DNA of 64,000 bases, from contig CAWBIK010000006.1 in assembly GCA_963788965.1 (NCBI GenBank), positions 1,364,001-1,428,000 of the forward strand. Direction: 5' to 3'. Shown here piece by piece: positions 17,745 through 27,168 of the stretch. The translations under genes were made by a program, and so were the position numbers. Under the pieces are notes generated by a model. That model was given only the letters and a program-made list of their open reading frames with translations, did not search any database and was not told the DNA's origin. The DNA comes from QHXQ01 sp963788965 (GTDB lineage: Bacteria; Acidobacteriota; Blastocatellia; Pyrinomonadales; Pyrinomonadaceae). The stretch's first letter is position 1, and the number at the start of each line of letters is the position of its first letter.

Positions 17745-19588
17745 ATGAGTCCCACAAATATTCTCGGTATCTCAGCCTATTACCACGACTCGGCCGCGTG
17801 TCTTGTCCGCGATGGAGAGATCGTCGCCGCCGCGCAGGAAGAACGGTTCACGCGCAAGAAGCACGACCATCGTTTTCCGGCCCATGCCGTCGCATATTGC
17901 CTGAAGGCCGGCGGCATCACGGGCGCTGAGATCGATCACGTCGCCTTTTATGATAAGCCGCTCTTAAAGTTTGAACGCCTGCTTGAGACTTATATTGATT
18001 ACGCGCCCGCCGGCATCCGCTCGTTTCTGATGGCTATGCCGCTGTGGTTGAAAGAGAAGCTGTGGATACGTGAGCAGATCGAAGACCAGTGCCGGTACAA
18101 AGGCAAGGTGCTCTTTACCGAACATCACGAGTCGCATGCCGCATCGGCCTTCTTCCCTTCGCCGTTCGAGTCCGCCGCCGTCTTGACGATGGACGGCGTC
18201 GGCGAATGGGCGACGTCCTCTTACGGCTACGGGCGCGGCAACGAGTTGCACTTGCTCGCCGAGCTACACTTCCCGCATTCGTTAGGGCTGCTCTATTCGG
18301 CTTTCACTTATTACACCGGCTTCAAGGTCAACTCAGGCGAATACAAGGTCATGGGCCTCGCGCCTTACGGCGAGCCGAAATACGTCAAACTGATCCTCGA
18401 CGAGTTAGTTGATCTGCGCGAGGACGGCAGCATGCGTCTGAACATGAAGTACTTCAACTACTGTCAGGGCTTGACGATGACCAACAGCGAGTTCGACCGC
18501 CTGTTCGGCGGCCCGCCGCGCTCACCCGAAAGTCAGATAACGCAACGCGAGATGGATTTGGCGCGCTCCGTCCAGGAGGTGACCGAAGAAGCGATGCTGC
18601 GCATGGCGCGGCACGTACACAAAGAGACGGGCGAGCGTAATCTCTGTCTCGCGGGCGGCGTCGCTTTGAACTGCGTCGGCAACGGGCGCGTCTTGCGCGA
18701 AGGGCCGTTCGAGCAAGTCTGGATTCAACCGGCGGCGGGCGACGCGGGCGGTGCGCTCGGCGCGGCCTGTCGGTCTGGTATCAGTACCTCGGCAACGAGC
18801 GCGACGTCGAACAAGTGCGCGGCGGTCATGCCGACGGCATGCGCGGCTCATATCTCGGCCCCGACGTTAACAACGAAGAGATACGCGCCTATCTTGACAC
18901 GACGGGCGCAAGCTACCGGCGGCTCGAACATGACGAACTGGCCGCATACGTCGCGGGTCTGCTCGCAGAAGAGAAGGTCGTCGGCTGGTTTCAGGGGCGC
19001 ATGGAGTTCGGCCCGCGCGCGCTCGGCGCACGCTCGATCTTAGGCGACCCGCGCTCGCCCAAGATGCAGTCGCAGATGAATCTCAAGATCAAGTTCCGCG
19101 AGTCGTTCCGCCCGTTCGCGCCCTCGGTCTTGCGCGAGCGCGTGAACGATTACTTTGAACTGGACTGCGACTCGCCTTACATGCTGCTGGTCGCGCCGGT
19201 GCGCGAGCAACATCGCATCCCCATGACCGACGCCGAGCAACAACTGTTCGGCATCGACAAACTGAACGTGCCGCGCTCAGACATCCCCGCGATCACGCAC
19301 GTCGATTACTCTGCCCGCGTGCAGACCGTGCGCCGCGAAGACAACCCGCTCTACTACGATCTGATCGCCGCGTTCGACCGTCTGACCGGCTGCCCCGTCG
19401 TCGTCAACACTTCATTCAACGTGCGCGGCGAGCCGATTGTCTGCACGCCCGAACACGCCTTCGCCTGCTTCATGCGGACAGAGATGGACGTGCTTGTCTT
19501 AGGCGACTACGTGCTAGACAAACGCGATCAGGACATCAGCCTGTTGGATAAGGACCTGTCGTGGCAGGAGGAGTTCCAGCTTGACTAA
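17745..19588 (+). CDS. Carbamoyltransferase (NodU/CmcH family), one frameshift
   Basis: About 614 residues after restoring one base near 18768, where GALGAALSVWYQYLGNER should read through. The N-terminal ASKHA-like domain begins ILGISAYYHDSAACL and carries HHESHAASAF and the GEYKVMGLAPYG signature. The C-terminal YrdC-like half has VVGWFQGRMEFGPRALGARSI and VVNTSFN. These enzymes transfer carbamoyl from carbamoyl phosphate, via carbamoyl-AMP, to a hydroxyl group of a sugar, antibiotic or lipid-like acceptor. It heads a three-gene operon with an SxtJ-like gene and a DUF5989 gene; both partners are membrane proteins, suggesting a membrane-bound or surface acceptor. Acceptor unknown. Confidence 0.88.
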
Positions 19589-19994
19589 AGGACACGACAC
19601 GCCGCCCGTCACAGACGCACAGGCACGCAAGACCGCGCTCATCGTCGCGGGCGTGCTGCTGCTCATTGCCGCGTGGCAGTATTATCGCGGCCGCACGACG
19701 GCGACCATCGTGCTTGGCGCAATCGGCGCGGCGCTCGTTATCATCGGGTTATTGCTACCGCCCGTGGCGCGCGGCTTTCACACGCTCTGGATGCGGCTCG
19801 CCTTGCTGCTCGGTTGGGTCAACAGCCGCATCCTGCTTGGGCTGATGTTCTACGGCGTGTTCGCACCCTATAACTTGATTGGGCGACTCGTTAGGCGCGA
19901 CCCGCTCACCAGACGCAGCGCACGACGCGACACATACTGGCAACCACGCAAACACACACGCCAGACGCGGGAACAGTTTGAACGAACGTTTTAG
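19581..19994 (+). CDS. SxtJ-family membrane protein
   Basis: 137 residues starting at a TTG (19581) that overlaps the end of the carbamoyltransferase gene by 8 bp; AGGAGGAG at 19566-19573 supports this unusual start. Hydrophobic segments at about 17-35, 39-62 and 75-100 make it an integral membrane protein with a basic C-terminal tail (RRSARRDTYW). SxtJ-like proteins take their name from the saxitoxin cluster, where they also accompany a carbamoyltransferase; their biochemical role is not established. The overlap indicates coupled translation. Confidence 0.75.
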   Translation: MTKGHDTPPVTDAQARKTALIVAGVLLLIAAWQYYRGRTTATIVLGAIGAALVIIGLLLPPVARGFHTLWMRLALLLGWVNSRILLGLMFYGVFAPYNLIGRLVRRDPLTRRSARRDTYWQPRKHTRQTREQFERTF

Positions 19995-20022
19995 TTTCAG
20001 AGCTTAGAGGATCAATTTAAGT

Positions 20023-20181
20023 ATGGGTAAGATGCGCTTGGCCGGGGAAATCTGGCTCTTTCTATCACAGAATAAAAAGTTGTGGCTGCTGCCGATCATC
20101 ATCGTGCTGCTACTGCTCGGTGCGTTGCTCGTCTTCGCGCAAAGTTCCGCGCTCGCGCCGTTCATCTATACACTCTTCTAA
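20023..20181 (+). CDS. Small membrane protein, DUF5989 family
   Basis: 52 residues (MGKMRLAGEIWLFLSQNKKLWLLP...). A short cytosolic helix with LxExWxFL and NKKLWLLP is followed by one membrane span (about 24-42). This is the pattern of the DUF5989 proteins that sit directly behind carbamoyltransferase and SxtJ genes in many phyla. It starts 28 bp after sxtJ with AGAGGA upstream. Function unknown; the conserved trio suggests a small subunit of a membrane complex. Confidence 0.75.
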   Translation: MGKMRLAGEIWLFLSQNKKLWLLPIIIVLLLLGALLVFAQSSALAPFIYTLF

Positions 20182-20197
20182 GCATGAAGGCATAACC

Positions 20198-20262
20198 TAA
20201 CCACGAAAAAGACACGAAGCATCATACTGTCTTCATCGTTCCTTTTTTGTCTTCGTGGTTGA
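20198..20262. repeat. 8-mer-type palindrome (imperfect) in convergent gap
   Basis: AACCACGAA...GACACGAAG on the left is answered by CTTCATCG...TTTTGTCTTCGTGGTT on the right, with mismatches. It lies between the convergent DUF5989 and glycosidase genes and probably terminates both. Confidence 0.75.
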
Positions 20263-20278
20263 TTCTCGATAACTAGAA

Positions 20279-23008
20279 TTACTGCCTGCCTGAGCCTAGA
20301 GAAAGTTTAATGTCACGGCGCACGTATGCTCCCGGCACGCCGTCGAACTTGATGGAAAGCTCCGCATCGCCCGTGCGCGCCCGTCGCACCCGCACGCCGT
20401 CTGCCTCGCCCAACTGTTTCGCCGTCCGCACGCCGAGCGCATACGTGCGCCCGGCCAGACCTTCAAGCAATAAATGGAGCGTGCCGCCTTCAGTGCGCGC
20501 ACGCAGGACGCGTAAGCCCGCGCTCGTCGCGCCCGGTTGCGGCATCTGTTGTTCGACGTAAACGCCCGTGCCCTCGTCATAGTTGAAAACAATTGTCGTG
20601 TCGTCAGTACCGACAGCGAACGTGGTTTCGATGAACTGTGCATCACCCACACGCTTGCTCTGATACTGCTTCTGCGCGCCCTCGACGCGCCGCACACGCG
20701 CATCGAGCGGCAACGGCAACGCTACCGTGAGTGAGATCGTCTTCAAATCGCCGGGCCGTGCATTGGCCTGCGCGCGTGTATGCACATCAATGCGTGTGCG
20801 CCCGCGTGTGCGCGTCAGGCGCAGGTCGAGCGCACGACCAATAGCCGTTGCATATAGATTGTTAACTTCAAGCGTGTCCCAGTTCGCCGGCAGTTGCGGC
20901 GCGAAACGGAGCGCGCGCCCGCCTGCCGTCCATTCGAGGCCGCAGAGGCCGCGCAACGTGGGCGTCACGACCATTGCCTCCGACCAGATTTGATGATGTG
21001 ACGAGCGACCAAAGGGCGCGTTGAAGTCGCCGGATAGAAGTTCGGTGACGAAGCCCTGATCGTTTTGATACGTGAGTTGCGCGTTCGCCGTCAACGCTTG
21101 ATAGCCGACGTGCGGGCGGGCGTATTGGTACGCCGCCATGCTCGCCCAGCCGGTGAACAGCGGCCAGACCGAGCCGTGATGATACGAGAGCGGATCGTAT
21201 AGACGGCTCGTGTGCGCGATGATGCGCGCGCCCCAGTCGGTTGCGATCTGCGCGCTGCCGATCTGATCCAACTGCGTCTGCGCCCGGCTGTCCTGCGTCG
21301 TCTTGAACCAGAGCGGCACGGCGGGCAGCACCGTGTCTTCGTCGTAGAGCCGCGCGGCTTGCAACTCGTTCATGCGCTCTTGCCGACGCGCGCGATTGGG
21401 GCCGGGTTCGGCCTTCGGCGGCTCGGTCGCGGGCTGCTTGGTGGCATAAGCATAAAAGCCGCGTGCGTCGAGCCAGTAAGTTTGCTCCATGGCAAGGCGT
21501 GTGCGCTCGGCCGTGGCGCGCGCACGTGTCGCCAGTTCTCTGTCCGCCATAACGTCGGCTAGACCCGCGAGATCGCGCGCGGCCGCGATCCATAAGCCCT
21601 GCATGTAAATCTCTTCGTGCGGCGGATAGAGCGCGCCGCCTTCAACCCAGCCGTGCCCGAACTTCGTGTTTTCAATCAACCCGTTATTGTCCGTGTCGGT
21701 CGCGGCAGTGAACCGATAGGCTTTCAAGATCGAGGCCCAGTTCTGTTTGAGCCACTCGCGGTCGCCCGTCGCGCGAAAGTAATCGGCGTGCGCGATCACA
21801 TAGAGCGGCGTGGCGTCGGCACTCGCCCACGGATACTCGTAATCGGTGAACCACGGGATGAGCGCGGCCGATTGCGAAATCTCGTGTGGAATTTTGCCGT
21901 CGGGGCGCTGAAATTTTTTCAGGAAGTCGAGCGCCGTGCGCGTCGTCGCAAAGTCGCCGATTGAGTTGAGCGCAAAGCTGGTCCACAACGCATCGCGGCC
22001 GAAGAACCAAGCGAAGCCCGGCCGCTCCGACTCGCCCGACGTGCGATAACCGGCGACGAGGCCCGTGCCGAGCATAGGGTTCGTCACCACGCCCTTGTCC
22101 ATGCCGATCTTCGCCCACGCAAACGCCTCGTTCAAGCGCGCGTCCGGCGTCTTGATGGCAAGCGTCGTGTTTTGCAGTTGCTCATAGTGCGCGACCGTCT
22201 GCTCGTACAGCGCGGGGATCGAGTTCAGCAGACGCTCGTACACGGCCTGCGCCTTGTCGCGCCCTTCGACGCCGCCCGCGATCACTACGGGGATGAACTG
22301 TGCAGAACGAGACGGGCCGGGCATCACTTCGACGACGAAGCGCGCGGGCACATCGCGCGGTTCTTCCTGATAAGGCATGACGGAGATGTCGCGCGCCGCG
22401 GGCGAGCCGACGATGCCGACGAACCGCTTCGTCTCTTCGGTGATGAAATAGGCGTGTGCCTGCTCGTCCCATGAAAGACTGCCGGTCATCAAACCTGCGG
22501 GCCACGACAGGCGCAGACGCGGCCGGAACGACACGCTGATCGTTATGGGCAGCACGCTCTCAACGTCTAACAGCATGACGATGCCCGGTTCATCTATTGG
22601 AGCGAAGACGATCTGGCGGACGGTGAAGGCTGCGTGCGCGTAGGTGAAGACGGTGGCCTCCGGGCGCGTCGTGATGCGCGTGAGCGTGTCCGCGCCTTTG
22701 AGTTCAAGCGGGTAGCCTTCAAGGCGAAACGCCAGTTCAAACTGATCGAGCAGCTTCATCGGATAGACCCACGCTTCGAGTGCGCGATGCTCATAACCGA
22801 AGGCGGCCGCGCGCCGGCCCGTCACGTCGTAGAACGCACCAACGCGCGCCGGCCGCTCCAACTCAAGCCCGCTTTTGCGGAGCGCGAACTTCGGGATGCC
22901 GGCCGCGCGCGGCTGCTCCGGCACAGGCGCGCGCGTCTGTGCAGACACGGCCACACAAGCCAGCAGCCATAGACAACAACTCACGCGCCAGCCGAATTGT
23001 TTGCGCAC
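20279..23008 (-). CDS. Secreted amylo-alpha-1,6-glucosidase-like (alpha/alpha)6 glycosidase
   Basis: 909 residues from a GTG start at 23008 with AAGGAG 7 bases upstream. A signal peptide (cleavage near residue 23, VSAQ) is followed by an N-terminal beta-sandwich (about 40-280) and an (alpha/alpha)6 barrel (about 300-720). Landmarks are GFAWFFGRDALWTS, QRPDGKIPHEIS, DATPLYVIAHADYF and YHHGSVWPLFTGW. This layout matches glycogen-debranching/GH15-GH63-like glycoside hydrolases. Export to the periplasm suggests processing of external oligosaccharides rather than glycogen turnover. Substrate and the exact catalytic acids were not determined. The C-terminal 180 residues form further beta-rich domains. 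Confidence 0.65.
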   Translation of the reverse strand: MRKQFGWRVSCCLWLLACVAVSAQTRAPVPEQPRAAGIPKFALRKSGLELERPARVGAFYDVTGRRAAAFGYEHRALEAWVYPMKLLDQFELAFRLEGYPLELKGADTLTRITTRPEATVFTYAHAAFTVRQIVFAPIDEPGIVMLLDVESVLPITISVSFRPRLRLSWPAGLMTGSLSWDEQAHAYFITEETKRFVGIVGSPAARDISVMPYQEEPRDVPARFVVEVMPGPSRSAQFIPVVIAGGVEGRDKAQAVYERLLNSIPALYEQTVAHYEQLQNTTLAIKTPDARLNEAFAWAKIGMDKGVVTNPMLGTGLVAGYRTSGESERPGFAWFFGRDALWTSFALNSIGDFATTRTALDFLKKFQRPDGKIPHEISQSAALIPWFTDYEYPWASADATPLYVIAHADYFRATGDREWLKQNWASILKAYRFTAATDTDNNGLIENTKFGHGWVEGGALYPPHEEIYMQGLWIAAARDLAGLADVMADRELATRARATAERTRLAMEQTYWLDARGFYAYATKQPATEPPKAEPGPNRARRQERMNELQAARLYDEDTVLPAVPLWFKTTQDSRAQTQLDQIGSAQIATDWGARIIAHTSRLYDPLSYHHGSVWPLFTGWASMAAYQYARPHVGYQALTANAQLTYQNDQGFVTELLSGDFNAPFGRSSHHQIWSEAMVVTPTLRGLCGLEWTAGGRALRFAPQLPANWDTLEVNNLYATAIGRALDLRLTRTRGRTRIDVHTRAQANARPGDLKTISLTVALPLPLDARVRRVEGAQKQYQSKRVGDAQFIETTFAVGTDDTTIVFNYDEGTGVYVEQQMPQPGATSAGLRVLRARTEGGTLHLLLEGLAGRTYALGVRTAKQLGEADGVRVRRARTGDAELSIKFDGVPGAYVRRDIKLSLGSGRQ

Positions 23009-23245
23009 ACGCGCACTCCTTCACGTCGCATGTTCCGGTCGAGCTTCAGCCTCGCTTTGTAATCCCGCCGCGCTTTGTCCGTCAAACGAACAAAGCGCCC
23101 GCCATCATTTATCAACTTCTTACTTGCGCCTGACGCGCAAATTCTATTAAACTCTCGTCGCGGCAAAGTAGCCACAGGCCGTGGCGCTGCTTTGATCGCT
23201 CTCTCCTGTAAGCTGACTCTCCTGACCGAAGGGCAACACAAAAAG

Positions 23246-24448
23246 ATGACGACTGATCTCGCGCAGTCAATCACTGCGCCCGTAGGTGCGGACGCAACTG
23301 CGGAAGCCGAGCGCGAAGTGGCGCGCGTGCGCAGCGGTTTTGTCAACACGCTGGTCCACGACATACGCCTGCCGCTCGCCAGCATCCTTGCGCTGCTCGA
23401 ACTATTCGACAGCAAGTTGGCCGCGCGCGAACCGTTCGACGGTGAAGACCGCGACCTGCTGCTCTCGGCCGTCGCACAGGGCGCGCGCCTGCGTCGCCTC
23501 GTGGACGATCTGCTCGAAGTCACACAATACAAGGAGCGCCCGCTCGCGCTCGACCCGCAGCGCGTGGACACGACAACATTGCTCTCGGAGTTGATCGAAC
23601 CCGTGCGCGGCGAAGCGGCCTTGCGCGGCGTCGAGATCAGGTTACAACTGCAACCGGGCACGCCCGCGCTTGAAGCCGACGCGCGCCAAGCCGGCCGCGC
23701 GCTCACGCACATGCTCATGTGTGCGCTCGGCGCGACGCGCGACGGCGGCACGCTCGGCGTCGAAGCACAAGCGATCACTGGCACGCGGCGCGGCGACGAA
23801 GGGCGCAGCTACGTCATCATCAACTTCACGGACACAAGCGACGGCATCCCCGCCGAAGAACTGCCTTACGTCTTCGACTCGTTCTGGCAACCCGCCGACG
23901 GGCGGCGACAGACGGGCGGCTGCGGGCTGCGGCTCGCTATCGCCAAGCGCGTCGCCGCAGCGCACGGCGGCAACGTCGCCGTCCGCAGCCAGCGCGGCGT
24001 CGGCGCAACCTACTCAATCGTGCTGCCCGCGCACGTCGAACGCGCGCAAGAGACACAAGCAGCGCAACGCGTGCTCATCGTCGAGGACACGCCCGACCTG
24101 ATGGTGTTGCTCGGCAAACTGGTCGAGCGCATGGGCTACGTGGCGTTGACGGCGGCTAACGCGGCCCGCGCTTTCGAGTTGCTCGAAGCCGAACCGCGCG
24201 TCGATCTGCTTGTAACCGATTGGGCCATGCCCGAAGTCAGCGGCGGCGAGTTGATCGCTACCTTGCGCCGCGACCCGCGCTGGCGCGATCTGCCGGCCAT
24301 CGTACTCACAGGCCACGACACGGTCGAACAGGAAGCCGCCGCCGCGGGCTGCGACCGCTTCCTCGTCAAGCCGGTGCTGCGCGACGAACTACAGGACGCG
24401 ATCTCAGAGTTGCTCGCCAACCGGGCCGAGCAAGTCAAGCACAGTTAA
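23246..24448 (+). CDS. Soluble hybrid histidine kinase (HisKA-HATPase-receiver)
   Basis: 400 residues from the ATG at 23246 (GAAGGG about 11 bases upstream); an upstream TTG would add 57 residues of poor composition. There is no membrane segment and no sensor domain. HisKA dimerisation helix with phospho-acceptor His38 (LVHDIRLPLAS), HATPase domain (about 130-260; FTDTSDGIPAEELPYVFDSF, then GCGLRLAIAKRV), and a C-terminal receiver with phospho-acceptor Asp325 (TDWAMPEVSG), a TGHD segment and Lys375. The lack of an input domain implies that signal input is from a partner. No cognate output regulator is nearby. Confidence 0.85.
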   Translation: MTTDLAQSITAPVGADATAEAEREVARVRSGFVNTLVHDIRLPLASILALLELFDSKLAAREPFDGEDRDLLLSAVAQGARLRRLVDDLLEVTQYKERPLALDPQRVDTTTLLSELIEPVRGEAALRGVEIRLQLQPGTPALEADARQAGRALTHMLMCALGATRDGGTLGVEAQAITGTRRGDEGRSYVIINFTDTSDGIPAEELPYVFDSFWQPADGRRQTGGCGLRLAIAKRVAAAHGGNVAVRSQRGVGATYSIVLPAHVERAQETQAAQRVLIVEDTPDLMVLLGKLVERMGYVALTAANAARAFELLEAEPRVDLLVTDWAMPEVSGGELIATLRRDPRWRDLPAIVLTGHDTVEQEAAAAGCDRFLVKPVLRDELQDAISELLANRAEQVKHS

Positions 24449-24456
24449 GAATCTTC

Positions 24457-24577
24457 ACCACAAAGACACGAAGACACAAAAGAAATGCGGAAGGCTGAAC
24501 GATGAATAAGTAACAGATCGTCTGTCATTCATCATTCGTCGTTCATCATTTCTTTTGTGTCTTCGTGTCTTTGTGGT
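24457..24577. repeat. Nested palindrome: 8-mer outer stem with a 7-mer inner element
   Basis: Outer arms 24457-24486 and 24548-24577 are a perfect 30-bp inverted repeat of CACAAAGA/CACGAAGA units. Between them is a second element of the 7-mer type (TGAACGATGAAT near 24496 answered by ATTCATCATTCGTCGTTCA ending at 24545). It lies between the convergent kinase and mdh genes. Confidence 0.9.
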
Positions 24578-24590
24578 TATATCCGGCGCG

Positions 24591-25526
24591 CTAAAGACCG
24601 AGCACGTTGATCAACTCTTGCACGGACGCGGCGCTCTTTTGCAAGGCGATGCGTTCTTCGGTCGTGAGGTTGATCTCGATGATCTGTTCGAGGCCGCGCG
24701 CGCCCAACTTGCAAGGCACGCCTACGTATAAGCCGTTGATGCCATACTCGCCTTCGAGGTACGCGGCGCACGGCAGAATCTTCTTCTTGTCCTTCAAGAT
24801 CGATTCGGCCATCTCGACTGCCGCGGCCGAGGGCGCGTAATAGGCCGAGCCGGTCTTCAACAGACTCACGATCTCAGCGCCGCCGTTCGCCGTGCGCTTC
24901 ACAATCGCGTCGAGTTGTTCCTTCGGCAGCAACTCCGTCACGGGAATGCCCGCGCAGGTCGAGTAACGCGGCAACGGAACCATCGTGTCGCCGTGCCCGC
25001 CGAGAACGAACGCGGTCACGTTCTCAACCGACACGTCCAGCGCCTCGGCCAAGAAGCAACGCATGCGCGCCGAGTCGAGCACGCCCGCCATGCCGATGAC
25101 GCGATGCTTCGGGAAGCCGGAACGCTTGAACGCCACCTGCGTCATCGCGTCGAGCGGGTTCGAGACGACGATCAAGATCGCATCGGGCGACGACTTGACG
25201 ATCTCGTCCACCACGTTCGAGACGATGCCCGCATTCGTCTTCAATAGATCGTCGCGGCTCATGCCGGGCTTGCGCGCGAGGCCCGCCGTGATGATCACGA
25301 TGTCGGAATCTTTGGTCGGCGCATAATCGTTCGTCGCGCCCGTCAGGCGCACATCGAAGCCCTCGACGGGCGCGGCTTGCGCGAGGTCCAAAGCCTTCCC
25401 CTGCGGCACGCCCTCGATCACGTCCACCAGCACCACGTCGCCGAGTTCCTTGCTTGCCAACCAATGCGCGGCGGTCGCGCCGACGTTGCCCGCACCCACC
25501 ACCGTCACTTTATTGCGCTTGCCCAT
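24591..25526 (-). CDS. mdh: Malate dehydrogenase (LDH-like type)
   Basis: 311 residues. Rossmann motif VGAGNVGAT at 10-18 with an acidic VDVIEG after strand 2 (NAD preference), the substrate-site ARKPGMSR loop, VSNPLDAM, and the catalytic GGHGDTMVP with the proton-accepting His. It interconverts malate and oxaloacetate in the TCA cycle, one step after the fumarate made by the sdh operon in this window. AAAGGA lies 10 bases before the ATG. It is monocistronic as far as can be seen. Confidence 0.95.
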   Translation of the reverse strand: MGKRNKVTVVGAGNVGATAAHWLASKELGDVVLVDVIEGVPQGKALDLAQAAPVEGFDVRLTGATNDYAPTKDSDIVIITAGLARKPGMSRDDLLKTNAGIVSNVVDEIVKSSPDAILIVVSNPLDAMTQVAFKRSGFPKHRVIGMAGVLDSARMRCFLAEALDVSVENVTAFVLGGHGDTMVPLPRYSTCAGIPVTELLPKEQLDAIVKRTANGGAEIVSLLKTGSAYYAPSAAAVEMAESILKDKKKILPCAAYLEGEYGINGLYVGVPCKLGARGLEQIIEINLTTEERIALQKSAASVQELINVLGL

Positions 25527-25696
25527 CTTCTTTTATCCTTTCCACATTAGACAAATTTTACTTCAATCAGATTAAACCTCACGGCGCGCGCCGACCTGAC
25601 ATGAGCCGAACGACCGCTCGGCGCTCTTATCGCTTGTGACTTGGAAGAACGCGAGTGTATGGTGCGCTCACGGCGGGTGTCAAGGTAGAGGCTTGA

Positions 25697-26128
25697 ATGA
25701 AAGGCGAAGCGGCTATGAGCTTGCGTGATTGGTGGCGTAGACGTGCACGGACGCGACGTGCGAACACAACAACTGCGCTGACAGATGCGACCGGCACGCG
25801 CTCCGCGCCCGACGCAAGCGCGCCGGACGAGCCGGACGTTGATCCGTTCAATCCATTCCCTGAGCCGGTTCGCTTAGAGCTTACGGACGTGTTCGATCTG
25901 CACACCGTCGCGCCGCGCGACGTGCATCGTACGGTCGAAGAATATTTATTGGAAGCGCGCCGGCTGGGCTTTCGGAGTGTGCGACTGATTCATGGCAAGG
26001 GGCGCGGCGTGCAGCGTGCAACCGTGCGCGCCATCCTGCGCACGCCGTTCGTCCTCGATTGGACCGACGCGCCGCCTCAAGCCGGCGGCCTCGGCGCAAC
26101 CATCGCGCGCTTCAAACCGGAGCAATGA
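25697..26128 (+). CDS. Smr-domain protein
   Basis: 143 residues (137 if the ATG at 25715 is used). After a basic, low-complexity N-terminal third, the Smr domain shows DLHT at 67-70 and HGKGRG at 99-104, the two signatures of Smr proteins, followed by a GGLGATI-type end. Standalone Smr proteins bind nucleic acid, and several are structure-specific or ribosome-collision endonucleases; the DxH motif here (DLH) is the form linked with nuclease activity. It converges with murQ at a 24-bp gap without a repeat. Confidence 0.85.
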   Translation: MKGEAAMSLRDWWRRRARTRRANTTTALTDATGTRSAPDASAPDEPDVDPFNPFPEPVRLELTDVFDLHTVAPRDVHRTVEEYLLEARRLGFRSVRLIHGKGRGVQRATVRAILRTPFVLDWTDAPPQAGGLGATIARFKPEQ

Positions 26129-26152
26129 ACAACGCCGCGTCGTCGAATCGGC

Positions 26153-27073
26153 TTAGCCTTGCTGTTCAAGCAGCGCGACCGCATCACGCACGACATGCTT
26201 TGCGGCCGCGAGCGCACGCTCGGCTTCGGCGCGCGTGGTGTTTGTTTTGTTCATAACGAGGGCCGTGCGTAAGTCGCCACCAGCCGCATCGAGTGTTGCG
26301 TGTGCGGCCGCTTCATCGAGTCCGGTTTCAGCGCGCAGGATACGCAACGAGCGGGCGTGGAGTTTACGGTTGCTCGGCCGCAGGTTCGTCATGCGATTGC
26401 CCGTGACGTAGCCGAGCCTGATCATCGTCGCGGTCGAGAGCATGTTGAGGATCAACTTCTGCGCCGTGCCTGCCTTCAAGCGCGTCGAACCGGCAATGAC
26501 CTCAGGACCAACGACGGGCGCAATCGCCACTTCAACCGCCTGTGTGATCGGCGCACCGGGCACGCACGTAATGCAGGCCGTGAACGCGCCCAACGCGCGC
26601 GCGTGCGTGACCGCGTCGATGGTGTACGGCGTCTGCCCCGATGCCGCGATGCCGACAACCGCATCCTGCGCCGTCACGTTGCGCGCGTCGAGATCACGCG
26701 CGCCCGCCGCCGCGTCGTCTTCCGATGCTTCGGTCGCGCGATACAGCGCCTCATAACCGCCCGCGATGATCCCCTGCACTAACTCCGGCGCGACGCCGAA
26801 CGTCGGCGGACATTCCGCCGCGTCCAGTACACCGAGCCGACCAGACGTGCCCGTGCCCACATAGAACAGACGACCGCCCGCGCGCAGACGCTCGACGATG
26901 CCTTCAACTGCGCGTGTTACATCCGGCAACACAGCCTGCACCGCAACGGCCACGCGCGCGTCCTCTTCATTCATCAGACGCACGATGTCGCTAACCGGCA
27001 GCCGCGCGATCTCCGTCGTGCGCGGATTCTCCTGCTCAGTGATCGGTAATGGTTCTTCGTCTCTTAAGGTCAT
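26153..27073 (-). CDS. murQ: N-acetylmuramic acid 6-phosphate etherase
   Basis: 306 residues from the ATG at 27073; a GTG 21 bases upstream is the alternative. SIS-domain landmarks: VGTGTSGRLGVLDAAECPPTFG-type phosphate-binding loop at about 75-96 and GIAASGQTPYT near 140. It cleaves the lactyl ether of MurNAc-6-P to GlcNAc-6-P and D-lactate in peptidoglycan recycling. The next gene downstream-to-upstream in the locus is a GlcNAc-type kinase, fitting the same pathway. The N-terminal RXTEXXNPRTXEI segment is also conserved. Confidence 0.93.
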   Translation of the reverse strand: MTLRDEEPLPITEQENPRTTEIARLPVSDIVRLMNEEDARVAVAVQAVLPDVTRAVEGIVERLRAGGRLFYVGTGTSGRLGVLDAAECPPTFGVAPELVQGIIAGGYEALYRATEASEDDAAAGARDLDARNVTAQDAVVGIAASGQTPYTIDAVTHARALGAFTACITCVPGAPITQAVEVAIAPVVGPEVIAGSTRLKAGTAQKLILNMLSTATMIRLGYVTGNRMTNLRPSNRKLHARSLRILRAETGLDEAAAHATLDAAGGDLRTALVMNKTNTTRAEAERALAAAKHVVRDAVALLEQQG

Positions 27074-27094
27074 TGAACTTTGAACAGCTAACAC

Positions 27095-27154
27095 AACTTA
27101 ACCACAAAGACACGAAAGATATGATTTGTGTCTTCGTGTCTTTGTGGTTAAGTT
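27095..27154. repeat. 8-mer-type palindrome, 22-bp perfect stem
   Basis: Arms 27095-27116 and 27133-27154 are exact inverted copies (AACTTAACCACAAAG... mirrored). It separates two minus-strand genes, the kinase and murQ. Confidence 0.92.
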
Positions 27155-27168
27155 CGGCACTCTTAAGC

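Noticed and set aside
17745..20181. Saxitoxin-like biosynthetic cluster
   Set aside because: Only the carbamoyltransferase and SxtJ-like genes are present; no amidinotransferase, polyketide or other sxt-type genes flank them.
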